Below are positions 1 through 8,177 of a stretch of DNA of 38,150 bases, in pieces. The DNA is from an uncultured Bacteroidales bacterium. GTDB lineage: Bacteria > Bacteroidota > Bacteroidia > Bacteroidales > P3. Under the pieces are notes generated by a model, which did not search any database, was not told the DNA's origin, and was given only the letters and a program-made list of their open reading frames with translations. The stretch's first letter is position 1. Every line of letters begins with the position of its first letter. A program made the translations under genes and the position numbers. The stretch is taken from contig CALUHO010000032.1 in NCBI GenBank assembly GCA_944320465.1, positions 1-38,150 on the forward strand, read 5' to 3'.

Positions 1-70
1 TCGGCTAGGCGAGAAGCATGCTGCATGACACAAGCGGGCAATCTCCCCAAAGTCTAATGACCGATTTGGG
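1..70 (+). mobile_element. Right end of a MITE, truncated by the window start
   Basis: These 70 bases are identical to 16436-16505, the right part of the complete 193-bp element at 16313-16505, and end in the same 19-bp terminal repeat (52-70). Identity runs two more bases by chance (TT) and then stops. The left part lies outside the window. The element ends 25 nt before the ATG of the PNGase-like gene, so that gene's promoter must lie inside the element or upstream of it. Confidence 0.85.
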
Positions 71-95
71 TTAATTGAAAACCAAAATTTCTCTC

Positions 96-2408
96 ATGAA
101 ACCAAAACTCCTTTTTTCTCTACTGATGTTGGGCGGATTGTCATGTTCCGCCCTGCAAGCCCAAGTGGAAGCTATTCCGGCTTCTGAGTATAAGGTGCTG
201 TCCATCAATAGTCAGTCTGCTTCTGATACGGTCGGGAAGGCATTTGATGGGGATTCGGCCACATGGTGGGCTGTCAACACTGCCATTGCCAAACCGCTTC
301 CGGCATGTTTGATATTGGATTTGGGCAAGTCTTGCAAGGTTTGCGGTATTTCCTATTTGTGCAATCCGCAAAATTATGAAGACAAGCTCTCAGCATATCG
401 TGTTTATGTGAGCAGTGATACTTCGGACTGGGGGGAAGCTCAGGCTGCTTCACGGATATATTGGCCATCATCTACCGATGTGGCAGGCAAGGAGTTGCTT
501 TTCGGTGCTGTGGAAGGCCGGTACGTGCAGATAGTCTATGAGGATAATACCAATACATGGAACAATGCTGTGCAGACGGCAGAATTGCGTGTCCTGGCGG
601 ATGATACGGCAACACTGGGCAAAAAGAACCAGCTGTTGGATGTTCCGGCCTTGCCAACAGTGGTTTCCGCTGCCGATACCACGCTTTTGCAGGCTTCGGC
701 ATCGTCGGGTCTGGAAGTTGACTTCCGCATTGTTTCCGGTCCGGCAAAGATTGAGCGGATAGACAGCCTTTATTGTTTGGTTTGCCATGGGGAAGAAGGT
801 ACTGCTGTGGTAGAAGCCATGCAACTTGGCAACGATGTGTTTTATCCGGTCTCCTATACGTTTTCTGTGGAAATTCAGCAGCCTGAGGCCTATGGTATTC
901 AGTTATACACTCCTTTGGTGGAGGAGGAACCCATTGTGATGCCTTCTGATACCATGTACTACCTTTTGCAGGCAAGGGCTGAAATCGGATCGGAATTCAA
1001 CCGTATTACCGGTATGACCTTCAGGGTCGACGGGGATACATTGGAGGCGGAGTTTGATTCGGCGAGCGGTTTGGCGCAAGCTCGTTTTTTTCCGGGGGAA
1101 TACGGAAGGTTCAATGTCATCATTTCGGCTCATGCCAGCAACGGCAGGGATACCAGCCTGAGCCGTTTCATCACGGTGGACAGCGCGAGGGAGTCACGCA
1201 CTGTCCGCGCTTTCGAACATTTGCTGATCAATTACCCCGATCCGGGGCGTACCAACGGCGGGGTGTATGTTTTCCCGCAGCATGTGGGAAGCTACCAAAG
1301 CATTGTGGCCAAAATGGATGTGCAGTGTCCTGAAATAGAGGGGGGGTGCGATGACTGGGATCGTGTGGCTTGGGTGGAAATCCAGACTCCCGATGGGCAG
1401 TGGCGTGAAATTATCCGTTATACGACCGCATACGGCGTGCCTTGCAATCATGAACTGGATGTGACCGATTTCGCTTCTTGGCTGCAAGGGGAGGTTCCAA
1501 TGAGGATGTTTGTGGATACTTGGGGTACGGGCGGTTATGATGTGACGCTCGATTTCGAGTTTACCAAGGGACTGCCGCAGTACTTGTATACCGGCATCAC
1601 CCCGCTTTGGAACGGGAACTTCATGTTCGGGGATCCGGCTAATTTGCAGCCGTTGGATACCTTGGATGTGGAATTGGGGAGCGATATCGCGGCTTTGAAT
1701 CTCAAAGTGGTGACTACCGGGCATGGCTGGGGAAACAATAATACCGGCAATGCAGCCGAGTTTTATCATGCTTATCATCATTTGTACGCTAATTCTGAGG
1801 TGTTTGAACATGACCCGTGGATGCAGTGCCGTCCTAATCCCGATGACTGCACCGGGCAGATGGGAACTTGGTACCATAACCGGGCGGGATGGTGTCCGGG
1901 GGCGGTTGCGCCGGGGTATGATTACAACCTGACGGCTTTGGCTGGGGAAGAAAAATTGCAGATGAAGTTCATTTTTGAGGAAGGCTATGTGGACGAATGC
2001 CATCCGAACAATCCGGAATGCGTGAGTGGTGTTACATGCGCGGATTGCATGGATACGTATAATCCGCAGTATTATATTGCATCTTATCTGATTTCCTATT
2101 ACGACAAGATGTATGATTCGTTGCCCGATGTGGCTAATGAACGCTTGGCATCGCGTGAAGAATTGCATTTCACGGCCTATCCTAATCCGGCTACGGAGCG
2201 TTTCTTTGTGCAGACTTATGGAGAGACGGGACGCGGTACATTGCAAATCATTGGTTTGGATGGGAAGGTTTGGCATAATTACATGTTCAATAGCGGGGTT
2301 GAGTTGAACGGGATGGAATTTCCTGTATGGGATATGCCGCAAGGCGTGTATGTAATCAGGATTCAGACCGAGTATAAGAATGGGATTTATAAAATTGTAG
2401 TTCAGTAG
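96..2408 (+). CDS. Secreted PNGase F-like peptide-N-glycosidase with discoidin-like N-domain and T9SS sorting tail
   Basis: Probably removes N-linked glycans from glycoproteins by cleaving the Asn-GlcNAc amide, outside the cell. An N-terminal signal peptide (about residues 1-24, ending near LQAQ) is followed by an F5/8 type C-like beta domain (about 30-170), an Ig-like middle region, and a PNGase F core (about 370-680) with the motifs GCDDWDR and RAGWCPG. Aligned by eye to Elizabethkingia PNGase F from memory, Asp422 matches catalytic D60 and Glu555 matches E206, while Asp474 in VDTW sits where E118 would be. The last 80 or so residues (AYPNPATERFFV to the C-terminus) are a type A T9SS sorting domain, so the protein is likely exported by T9SS and surface-attached. 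At 770 aa it is about twice the classic enzyme. ATG 96 is preferred over an in-frame TTG at 75 because it gives a compact signal peptide. The downstream gene starts 1 nt after the stop. Confidence 0.88.
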   Translation: MKPKLLFSLLMLGGLSCSALQAQVEAIPASEYKVLSINSQSASDTVGKAFDGDSATWWAVNTAIAKPLPACLILDLGKSCKVCGISYLCNPQNYEDKLSAYRVYVSSDTSDWGEAQAASRIYWPSSTDVAGKELLFGAVEGRYVQIVYEDNTNTWNNAVQTAELRVLADDTATLGKKNQLLDVPALPTVVSAADTTLLQASASSGLEVDFRIVSGPAKIERIDSLYCLVCHGEEGTAVVEAMQLGNDVFYPVSYTFSVEIQQPEAYGIQLYTPLVEEEPIVMPSDTMYYLLQARAEIGSEFNRITGMTFRVDGDTLEAEFDSASGLAQARFFPGEYGRFNVIISAHASNGRDTSLSRFITVDSARESRTVRAFEHLLINYPDPGRTNGGVYVFPQHVGSYQSIVAKMDVQCPEIEGGCDDWDRVAWVEIQTPDGQWREIIRYTTAYGVPCNHELDVTDFASWLQGEVPMRMFVDTWGTGGYDVTLDFEFTKGLPQYLYTGITPLWNGNFMFGDPANLQPLDTLDVELGSDIAALNLKVVTTGHGWGNNNTGNAAEFYHAYHHLYANSEVFEHDPWMQCRPNPDDCTGQMGTWYHNRAGWCPGAVAPGYDYNLTALAGEEKLQMKFIFEEGYVDECHPNNPECVSGVTCADCMDTYNPQYYIASYLISYYDKMYDSLPDVANERLASREELHFTAYPNPATERFFVQTYGETGRGTLQIIGLDGKVWHNYMFNSGVELNGMEFPVWDMPQGVYVIRIQTEYKNGIYKIVVQ

Positions 2409-2409
2409 G

Positions 2410-2931
2410 ATGGAAACTGGTAAAGTGCGGCCTGGCTTGAGCCTGATTGTCGCAGTGGCTGAAAATGGTGCCATAGGGAAGGATAACGGCCTCCTATGGC
2501 ATCTTTCTGCCGATTTAAAGCGTTTCAAGGCGATAACGACCGGCCATGTGATTATCATGGGGCGGAGGACGTACGAGTCATTTCCCAAAAGGCCCCTGCC
2601 GGATCGTTATCATATTGTGTTGAGCAAGGGTGCATTTGTTGGGGAAAACGGGCAGGTGAAGGTGGTACCGGATGTGGAGTCAGCCTTGGCTTGCATTCCG
2701 ACGGGGCAGGAGGCTTTTGTAATAGGAGGCGGGCAAGTGTATCGTCAGTTTTTGCCGTATTGCCAGCAAGCTTATGTGACGGATGTGAAAGGTGTTTTCG
2801 ATGCCGATGTCTTTTTCCCTGAATTGGCTGTAGAAGAGTGGGATTGCGTGGAGGAAGGTTCGTGGCAGAAAGATGAGAAGTCGGGACTGGAGTACAGGTT
2901 CGTGATTTATCGGCGGAAAGAGAATGCATAG
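2410..2931 (+). CDS. folA: Dihydrofolate reductase
   Basis: Reduces dihydrofolate to tetrahydrofolate with NADPH in the cytoplasm, supplying thymidylate and purine synthesis. The 173-aa length is normal for the family. Family signatures are in order: IVAVAENGAIGKDNGLLWHL at the N-terminus, the substrate-binding acid in SADLKRFK, the NADPH-contacting MGRRTYESF, and IGGGQVY in the C-terminal half. The ATG lies 1 nt after the stop of the PNGase-like gene, so the two are probably cotranscribed, although no functional link is obvious. No thymidylate synthase gene is adjacent, unlike in many genomes. Confidence 0.95.
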   Translation: METGKVRPGLSLIVAVAENGAIGKDNGLLWHLSADLKRFKAITTGHVIIMGRRTYESFPKRPLPDRYHIVLSKGAFVGENGQVKVVPDVESALACIPTGQEAFVIGGGQVYRQFLPYCQQAYVTDVKGVFDADVFFPELAVEEWDCVEEGSWQKDEKSGLEYRFVIYRRKENA

Positions 2932-3007
2932 ATTGCTTGCAGGAAAAGCTTGACTGGCAGACGAGTGAAATCGGGAAAATGATAATTGATTGCAGATAAT
3001 TGGAATT

Positions 3008-4021
3008 ATGGAAGATAGAACATTGTATCCATTGAAGTTCATTCCTATTTTCAAGGAAAAAGTATGGGGTGGCAATGCGATACGTAGTGTTTTGGGAATG
3101 GATTACGGGGAGTTGCCTAATTGCGGGGAGGCATGGATGCTGTCAGGAATGGAAGATGAAGAATCGGTGGTGGCTAATGGATTCTTGGAAGGGAATACTC
3201 TGGTGGATTTGGTGGAGGTGTATATGGGGGATTTGGTCGGAGAGGCGGTTTACCAGAAATTCGGCTTGCAGTTCCCTTTGTTGATTAAATGGATCGATGC
3301 GGCGCAGGATTTGTCGGTGCAGGTTCATCCGGACGATGATTTGGCGATGGACAGGGAGGAATGCCTTGGCAAGAGCGAGATGTGGTATGTGCGTCGGGCT
3401 GAGGGGCATGCGCATCTGATTTGCGGTTTCAAGGATGGCGTGAATCAGATGAAGTATCTGAAGAGTTTGAAGGAAAACCGGTTGGAAAGCGTATTGGAAC
3501 AGGTCCATGCGCATGTTGGCGATGTGTTCTATGTTCCGGCAGGGACAGTCCACGCTTTGCGTGCCGGGCTGTTGGTTGCCGAGATACAGGAATCGAGCGA
3601 TGTGACTTACCGGATTTACGATTGGAATCGTCCAGGTTTGGATGGAAAGCCTCGTAAATTGCATATCGAGGCGGCGTTGAAAGCCTTGAAATTCGATGAA
3701 AGCCGGATGGAACCGGGGGATGAGAAAGCGGGCCGGGTCGCTTACGGTCATGTGGCCAATATGACGAACCCTGTTTTGGAAACGCCGCATTTCTGTGTGA
3801 ATTACCTGCCTTTGATGCAAGGAATCGAAAAGGATTTCTCTAACTTGGATTCGTTTGTGGCCTATCTTTGCTGCAGAGGCGGAGCTGTGTTGAAGGTGGA
3901 TGGCAAAAGCGTGGAAATCAGGCAAGGGGAACTTGTCTTGGTGCCGGCAGTTTGCGAGATAGTGGATATATATCCGGACTCTTTGGGATGCGAGTTGCTG
4001 GAGACTTATATGCCTCAGTAA
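3008..4021 (+). CDS. manA: Mannose-6-phosphate isomerase, class I
   Basis: Interconverts fructose-6-phosphate and mannose-6-phosphate in the cytoplasm and so feeds GDP-mannose and fucose synthesis or mannose catabolism. It is a zinc cupin enzyme of 337 aa. The zinc-site motifs of type I isomerases are visible: Gln and His in VQVHPDD, Glu in GKSEMWYV, and His in PAGTVHALRAG, followed by the active-site segment TYRIYDWNR. ATG 3008 (MEDRTLYPLKF) is chosen over an in-frame TTG at 2990 because homologues start near this conserved stretch. It lies 76 nt after folA and 68 nt before the antiporter, all on the same strand. Confidence 0.93.
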   Translation: MEDRTLYPLKFIPIFKEKVWGGNAIRSVLGMDYGELPNCGEAWMLSGMEDEESVVANGFLEGNTLVDLVEVYMGDLVGEAVYQKFGLQFPLLIKWIDAAQDLSVQVHPDDDLAMDREECLGKSEMWYVRRAEGHAHLICGFKDGVNQMKYLKSLKENRLESVLEQVHAHVGDVFYVPAGTVHALRAGLLVAEIQESSDVTYRIYDWNRPGLDGKPRKLHIEAALKALKFDESRMEPGDEKAGRVAYGHVANMTNPVLETPHFCVNYLPLMQGIEKDFSNLDSFVAYLCCRGGAVLKVDGKSVEIRQGELVLVPAVCEIVDIYPDSLGCELLETYMPQ

Positions 4022-4089
4022 CGGTTCGGGAATGTGACGAAAAGAGCAGGGCGATCGGAACCTTGCCTTGCGGAATAAAAAATACAGAT

Positions 4090-5580
4090 ATGAATGTTGA
4101 TTTGACGCTTGTCTTTTTGGGCCTTTTGGTGTTTTCGGCCCATTTGTTCTTCTCGGTCTATAATCGTAAGAAGATTCCGGATGTGTTGTTCCTGATTATC
4201 GTGGGACTTTTGTTGGGGCCGGTTTTCAATTTGGTCAATGTGGACAGCTTCGGGGTCAGCGGGCCTGTCTTTGTGGCAATTACCTTGGTTGTCATTTTGT
4301 TCGAGGGAGGGACTTCGCTTTCGCTCAATGTGATGCGTTCTTCGTGGAAAAGCACGATGAGCTTGACGATGGTCTGCTTTTTCGTGTCGATGCTGCTGGT
4401 GGCCGGAGTGGGGATGATATTCGAAATGTCCTTGCTGAGTTCGCTGACCTTAGGCGCGATTTTGGGCGGTACTTCTTCGGCTGTAGTGATTCCTTTGGTC
4501 AAGATTCTGGACATTGGAGAGGAGTCGAGGACGGTGCTGGTCTTGGAATCGGCGGCCACGGACGTGCTCTGTATCGTGTTCACCCTGGCATTCATGCATG
4601 CCATGCAGATGGGGAGCGTGAACGTGGGGGCGGTCGTAGGCAATATTTTCTCTTCGTTCGTGCTGGCTGGCTTGCTCGGGTTCGCGGCGGCCTTGGTATG
4701 GTCGAGGATCATCACGCAGATCCGCAAGATGCAGAACTCCATTTTCACTACCCCGGCTTTCGTGTTCGTGGTTTACGGGATTGCCAACATTTTAGGATAC
4801 AGCGGGGCTATCGCGGCTCTGGTGTTCGGTGTCACGATGGCCAACATCACCACGATCAGGAACAAGTTCCTGCTGAAAATCATGGGTGGGCCGGGACATC
4901 AGCTGAATCGTACCGAGATGAGTTTTTTCGGGGAAATCGTGTTTCTGCTCAAGACATTCTTCTTTGTCTATATCGGGATTTCGATACGTTTCACGGATTT
5001 TCGCTCCATTCTGGCAGGATTGATGATCACGTTCATCCTGTTTTTGGGACGTATTGTCATTGCGCGCTTCTTTTCGCCCAAGAGTGCCGGTTCGTTCGAC
5101 AAGATGATTATTTCCTTGATGATTCCCAAAGGTCTGGCGGCGGCGGTGCTGGCCGGGATGCCTTTGGCGGCCGGCTTGCCTGGAGGGGAATTCATCTTGA
5201 ACGTGACCTATACGGTGGTCTTGTTCTCGATAACTTGGGTCTCGATTCTGATCCTGCTGGTGGACAAGTCCCGTTTTGTGCGCCATGCGTTCGAGAAGAT
5301 GCTGGGCGGAAAGGCTGATACGGTTGACAGCATCTTTATGCACGACATGGAACGTTACGGGGACAAGACGGAAGAAGACGAGAGTGCGCCGGCTTATGAG
5401 GATCGCACGGCTTTCGGTTTCTTGCAGGAGCAGGAACGCGAGCAGCGGCGCGAGCAGGAAGAGGCCAAGGAGGATTTCGTGGAGGCGGTGATGGAGTATC
5501 ATCAGGATGAGGTGGATGCGGTCAAGGAATCTTCTTCCCAGGAGACTTCGTCGTCCCCCCGCAAGGGAAATCCGGAATAA
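4090..5580 (+). CDS. Cation:proton antiporter, CPA1 type (NhaP-like)
   Basis: Inner-membrane exchanger, probably of Na+ or K+ for protons, used in pH and ion homeostasis. About twelve hydrophobic segments fill residues 1-390, with family-type motifs FEGGTSL, GGTSSAVVIPLV, LESAATDVLCIV (acidic residue in the transport core), GYSGAIAALVFG and IPKGLAAAVLAGMP. The C-terminal 105 residues are cytoplasmic, very charged and Glu/Gln/Arg-rich, probably coiled coil or disordered, and lack a recognisable TrkA-C domain. ATG 4090 (MNVDLTLVFLG) is preferred, since the reading frame upstream overlaps manA in another frame and is not membrane-like. Ion specificity cannot be read from sequence. A strong stem-loop follows 19 nt after the stop. 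Confidence 0.88.
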   Translation: MNVDLTLVFLGLLVFSAHLFFSVYNRKKIPDVLFLIIVGLLLGPVFNLVNVDSFGVSGPVFVAITLVVILFEGGTSLSLNVMRSSWKSTMSLTMVCFFVSMLLVAGVGMIFEMSLLSSLTLGAILGGTSSAVVIPLVKILDIGEESRTVLVLESAATDVLCIVFTLAFMHAMQMGSVNVGAVVGNIFSSFVLAGLLGFAAALVWSRIITQIRKMQNSIFTTPAFVFVVYGIANILGYSGAIAALVFGVTMANITTIRNKFLLKIMGGPGHQLNRTEMSFFGEIVFLLKTFFFVYIGISIRFTDFRSILAGLMITFILFLGRIVIARFFSPKSAGSFDKMIISLMIPKGLAAAVLAGMPLAAGLPGGEFILNVTYTVVLFSITWVSILILLVDKSRFVRHAFEKMLGGKADTVDSIFMHDMERYGDKTEEDESAPAYEDRTAFGFLQEQEREQRREQEEAKEDFVEAVMEYHQDEVDAVKESSSQETSSSPRKGNPE

Positions 5581-5599
5581 TCCTGAATGAGGGCGGTAA

Positions 5600-5638
5600 A
5601 GCGGGCCGCTGTCCTGTTTTATGCCGGACGCGGCCGCT
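5600..5638 (+). terminator. GC-rich stem-loop after the antiporter gene
   Basis: 5600-5614 pairs with 5626-5638 (13 base pairs with two single-base bulges) around an 11-nt loop, starting 19 nt after the antiporter stop. There is no clear T-run after it, so it may be a 3' end stabiliser or a Rho-assisted end rather than a textbook intrinsic terminator. Confidence 0.4.
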
Positions 5639-5741
5639 GGTGGAGCTTCCGTGGAATTTCTTGATGTCGAGGCTTGGATTCTAACTTGGGGAAATCGCCC
5701 GTTTTTGCCGAGAAATAGTCTACAGGAGCATCTATAACCTG

Positions 5742-5774
5742 TTTTGCAGGTTTCTTGGGAAGAGACCTGCAAAA
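5742..5774. repeat. Left inverted-repeat site of a putative invertible segment
   Basis: A near-perfect palindrome: 5742-5756 pairs with 5760-5774 (14 of 15 positions) around a GGG core. Its 22-base part 5749-5770 matches the reverse complement of 6007-6028 at 21 of 22 bases. The cores, GGG here and CCC at the other copy, are complementary, which shows that the two sites are in inverted orientation. Confidence 0.8.
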
Positions 5775-5782
5775 TGAAAGTA

Positions 5783-5790
5783 CAAAGATA
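5783..5790 (-). promoter_or_regulatory. Outward-facing -7 box inside the putative inverton
   Basis: The minus strand reads TATCTTTG, an exact match to the Bacteroidales -7 consensus TAnnTTTG. I find no TTTG about 20 nt upstream, so the -33 element is weak or absent. In the present orientation transcription would run left, antisense toward the antiporter 3' end. No equally good box faces the gene at 6052. Confidence 0.45.
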
Positions 5791-6006
5791 GTATTTATTT
5801 TTATCTATTCGCGTTTTTTTATGGGAATTGTCGCTTGATTTGTTGTGTTTGTTTTTTTTAATTCATTGATTTACAATATTGTTTTTTTTAATTGCAAGCC
5901 GGCTTTCTCATGTTAGATTTTCCTTTTTAGAAAATCGGGGAACCATAAAGTCTAAAAAAAATCTCTTGCATATTCTGTATATGCTTCATTTTTACTGTAT
6001 TAAATA

Positions 6007-6028
6007 GCAGGTCTCTTCCCAAGAGACC
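6007..6028. repeat. Right inverted-repeat site of a putative invertible segment
   Basis: Contains a perfect 8-bp palindrome (6010-6017 with 6021-6028) around a CCC core. It is the inverted partner of 5749-5770. It lies 23 nt before the ATG at 6052, so it would be part of the 5' untranslated leader of the operon if the promoter faced right. Confidence 0.8.
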
Positions 6029-6051
6029 GTGGCGGAAAAAAACATCCTTTT

Positions 6052-8169
6052 ATGAAAAGAGTTTTCCTTGTGTTGTTTTTGATGCTTTTGGCACTGCCGC
6101 TTGTAGCGCAGCATGGGATAGATACGGTTGCCTCCTATGTCTATCCGGTGAAGGAACCCGTTTCGGGCATGGAACATTACGGTCTGGCCGTGTGCTATTA
6201 TAACGGGAAGAAGGTTTTTAATCTTCAGAACCAGCTTTTGTGCAAATCCGCAGGCAGCGTGGGATCGTTGCGTATTAGTCCCGACAAGCGCAGCTTTGCC
6301 GTTATCGGGAGAAAGCCGAACAAGGTTCAGGTGGAACTCTATGATTTATGGAACAAAAAGAAGATTCATCATTTCAAAATCAGGAAAAACCCAACGGCCA
6401 TAGCTTATTCTCCCGATGGGAAGACATTGTTGGTGGCATCCGATTCGATTGTCTTTGCCTACGGCCTTCACGATGATTTCCCGCTTTTATCGGAATGGAA
6501 AGTGGGTCTTTCGGCATCTCTCATGCTTATGAGTCCCGATTCCCGCTTCCTGATTCTGGCAGACGGGCATCATGTGGAGGCTTGGGATTGGGAAAACCGC
6601 CGCCTGCAGGTGGCTTTCTCTTACGAGGGCCGGATTAACGACATGGTTTTTTCTGACGATGGGAGCATGCTGGCGGTTGTCACTTCGGACGGGGTCATGA
6701 CGGCATACCGGCTTCCGGATTTTTCCTTGATGCAGGTATTTCGTGATTTGGGCGAGGCGCGGAGCTGTGCTTTCCATCCGATGGGCAAGTATGTGGCGGT
6801 TGTGAGCGGCAATACACGGGTTGTGGTGCAGAATTTGTTTGACAATCTGGACCGGCATTATATGGATGATGAAGAAGGCAGGATTGTGGATATCTGCTTT
6901 GTGACAGATTTGCAGGATTCGCTTTCCTACGCTGAAACCTTTGGGAAGGGGAATTATTACTTGGTCTACAATACGGCGGAAAGCATCAAGTATTGGAAAG
7001 TGGAGAGCCTTTTGCCCTATTACAGCCGTTTGGTAGCAGAAGAGCTGGGAGTCCGGATGGATGAATGGATGCAGCAGATGCCTGGCGAAAGCATAGAAGA
7101 TTACCAATTGCGTATCAGTGAGGAAAATAAGAGGAAGCAGATGCGGCTTTTCGAGCAGGAAATAGCAACCCGGATGGCGGATGATTTAGGCATGATGCCG
7201 GAAATAGCATTGGGAAACTACAACCCGGAATCTGGCCTGTTGAAGTTGGATTTGGAACAGATGCCCACGATTTTCCTTGAAGTGCCCAAGGAAGAGCTGC
7301 CGGATTTTGCTGACATGGACGATATCGAGCTGAGGAATACCCGTTACGGCATCACCGAGGATGACCGCCTTGAACTGGTTTATGCCGATGTCTACAACAA
7401 GAAATCGGGAAAAACCTACGTGTTCGACAATCAGGAACGCAAGCCATTGGGATTCCTGGATTCGGACGATGGGTATATCCCGCTTGAGGTTGCATTGCAA
7501 TCGGGCATGGAAGAGCTGAAACTGGAAGAAATCAAGTCGGATATCGTGAACGCAGTTAAGAACCGGAATGTCATTTCCGACCATACGGACATAGCGGTTT
7601 CTTCCAAGGTGCTGGCGCGGACGGATTCGATGGGGAACAAGACCATGGATTATTCGGTAGATTTCTCCTACTCGGTGGAAGAGAATTATTCGGTACAGGA
7701 GGATTTCGGCCCGGGGCAGTACAAAGCCGAACAGTCGGGGGCTGCCACGGTCATGCTTTCCATCATAGAGGAAGCGTTCAAAGGCGAATTTGCGTCTTAT
7801 GTCAAGCTGGGCAAGAAGCTTCAAGTGAATATTACCGGGATGGCCGATGCTTTGCCCATTCGGGGCAGGATAGCCTATGATGGCTGCTATGGGGATTTTG
7901 ACGGGCAGACGGTTTACCAAGGGGGCAAGCCGGCGGTTTTGACGGTGACGGTTTCGGGAGGCATCACGGACAACAACCAGCTGGCATTCCTGCGGGCCTA
8001 TGGATTCAAGGATTACATCACGCAACGGATCCAGGCTTTTTCTGTCATGGACACCGATTACCGTTATCATATCGAGATTAGCGAGGGTCAAGGCGGAGCT
8101 TACAGACGGGTGAAGATCCAGTTCTTGTTCGTGGATGCTTTCCAAGAACAGCCGGATGGCAAGCGTTAG
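6052..8169 (+). CDS. Exported beta-propeller (WD40-like) protein with OmpA-like C-terminus, partner of caspase operon
   Basis: First gene of a four-gene exported module. A signal peptide (residues 1-20, ending LVAQ) is followed by a WD40-like propeller over about residues 60-310, shown by repeated SPDGKTLLVAS, SPDSRFLILADG, SDDGSMLAVVTSDG and HPMGKYVAVVSG blades. Residues 334-461 form a charged helix plus beta segment that is clearly similar to residues 433-565 of the caspase encoded next door. The C-terminal part (about 560-700) looks like an OmpA-type domain, including TDNNQLAFLRAYGFKDYI, which matches the usual N-x-x-L-x-x-x-R-A pattern, so it may bind peptidoglycan. A likely role is a periplasmic scaffold or sensor for the caspase; this is inferred from context. 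It may be under phase-variable control through the segment at 5749-6028. The caspase gene begins 8 nt downstream. Confidence 0.75.
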   Translation: MKRVFLVLFLMLLALPLVAQHGIDTVASYVYPVKEPVSGMEHYGLAVCYYNGKKVFNLQNQLLCKSAGSVGSLRISPDKRSFAVIGRKPNKVQVELYDLWNKKKIHHFKIRKNPTAIAYSPDGKTLLVASDSIVFAYGLHDDFPLLSEWKVGLSASLMLMSPDSRFLILADGHHVEAWDWENRRLQVAFSYEGRINDMVFSDDGSMLAVVTSDGVMTAYRLPDFSLMQVFRDLGEARSCAFHPMGKYVAVVSGNTRVVVQNLFDNLDRHYMDDEEGRIVDICFVTDLQDSLSYAETFGKGNYYLVYNTAESIKYWKVESLLPYYSRLVAEELGVRMDEWMQQMPGESIEDYQLRISEENKRKQMRLFEQEIATRMADDLGMMPEIALGNYNPESGLLKLDLEQMPTIFLEVPKEELPDFADMDDIELRNTRYGITEDDRLELVYADVYNKKSGKTYVFDNQERKPLGFLDSDDGYIPLEVALQSGMEELKLEEIKSDIVNAVKNRNVISDHTDIAVSSKVLARTDSMGNKTMDYSVDFSYSVEENYSVQEDFGPGQYKAEQSGAATVMLSIIEEAFKGEFASYVKLGKKLQVNITGMADALPIRGRIAYDGCYGDFDGQTVYQGGKPAVLTVTVSGGITDNNQLAFLRAYGFKDYITQRIQAFSVMDTDYRYHIEISEGQGGAYRRVKIQFLFVDAFQEQPDGKR

Positions 8170-8177
8170 GATAGGAG

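Larger units (their letters stand above)
5749..6028. other. Putative invertible promoter segment (inverton)
   Basis: A 236-bp, very AT-rich spacer (5771-6006) is bounded by two inverted 22-bp sites (21 of 22 identical). It contains no credible gene. A perfect Bacteroidales -7 box (TATCTTTG) sits 12 bp inside the left site and points outward, away from the caspase operon. Inversion would place it about 15 bp before the right site, pointing at the operon start at 6052. Capsule promoters in Bacteroides fragilis have this architecture. That the segment inverts is inference; no recombinase gene is in the window. Alternatives are a small mobile element with palindromic ends or a pair of regulatory hairpins. 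Confidence 0.5.

Noticed and set aside
75..95. TTG start for the PNGase-like gene
   Set aside because: ATG 96 gives a normal signal peptide; the seven extra residues add nothing and begin almost within the MITE.
3868..4089. N-terminal extension of the antiporter frame
   Set aside because: It overlaps manA in another frame, is not hydrophobic, and ATG 4090 gives the expected start in the first membrane helix.
5742..6028. IS200/IS605-type palindrome-ended element
   Set aside because: The two sites match better inverted (21 of 22) than direct, and the cores are complementary, which fits an invertible segment better. It is not fully excluded.
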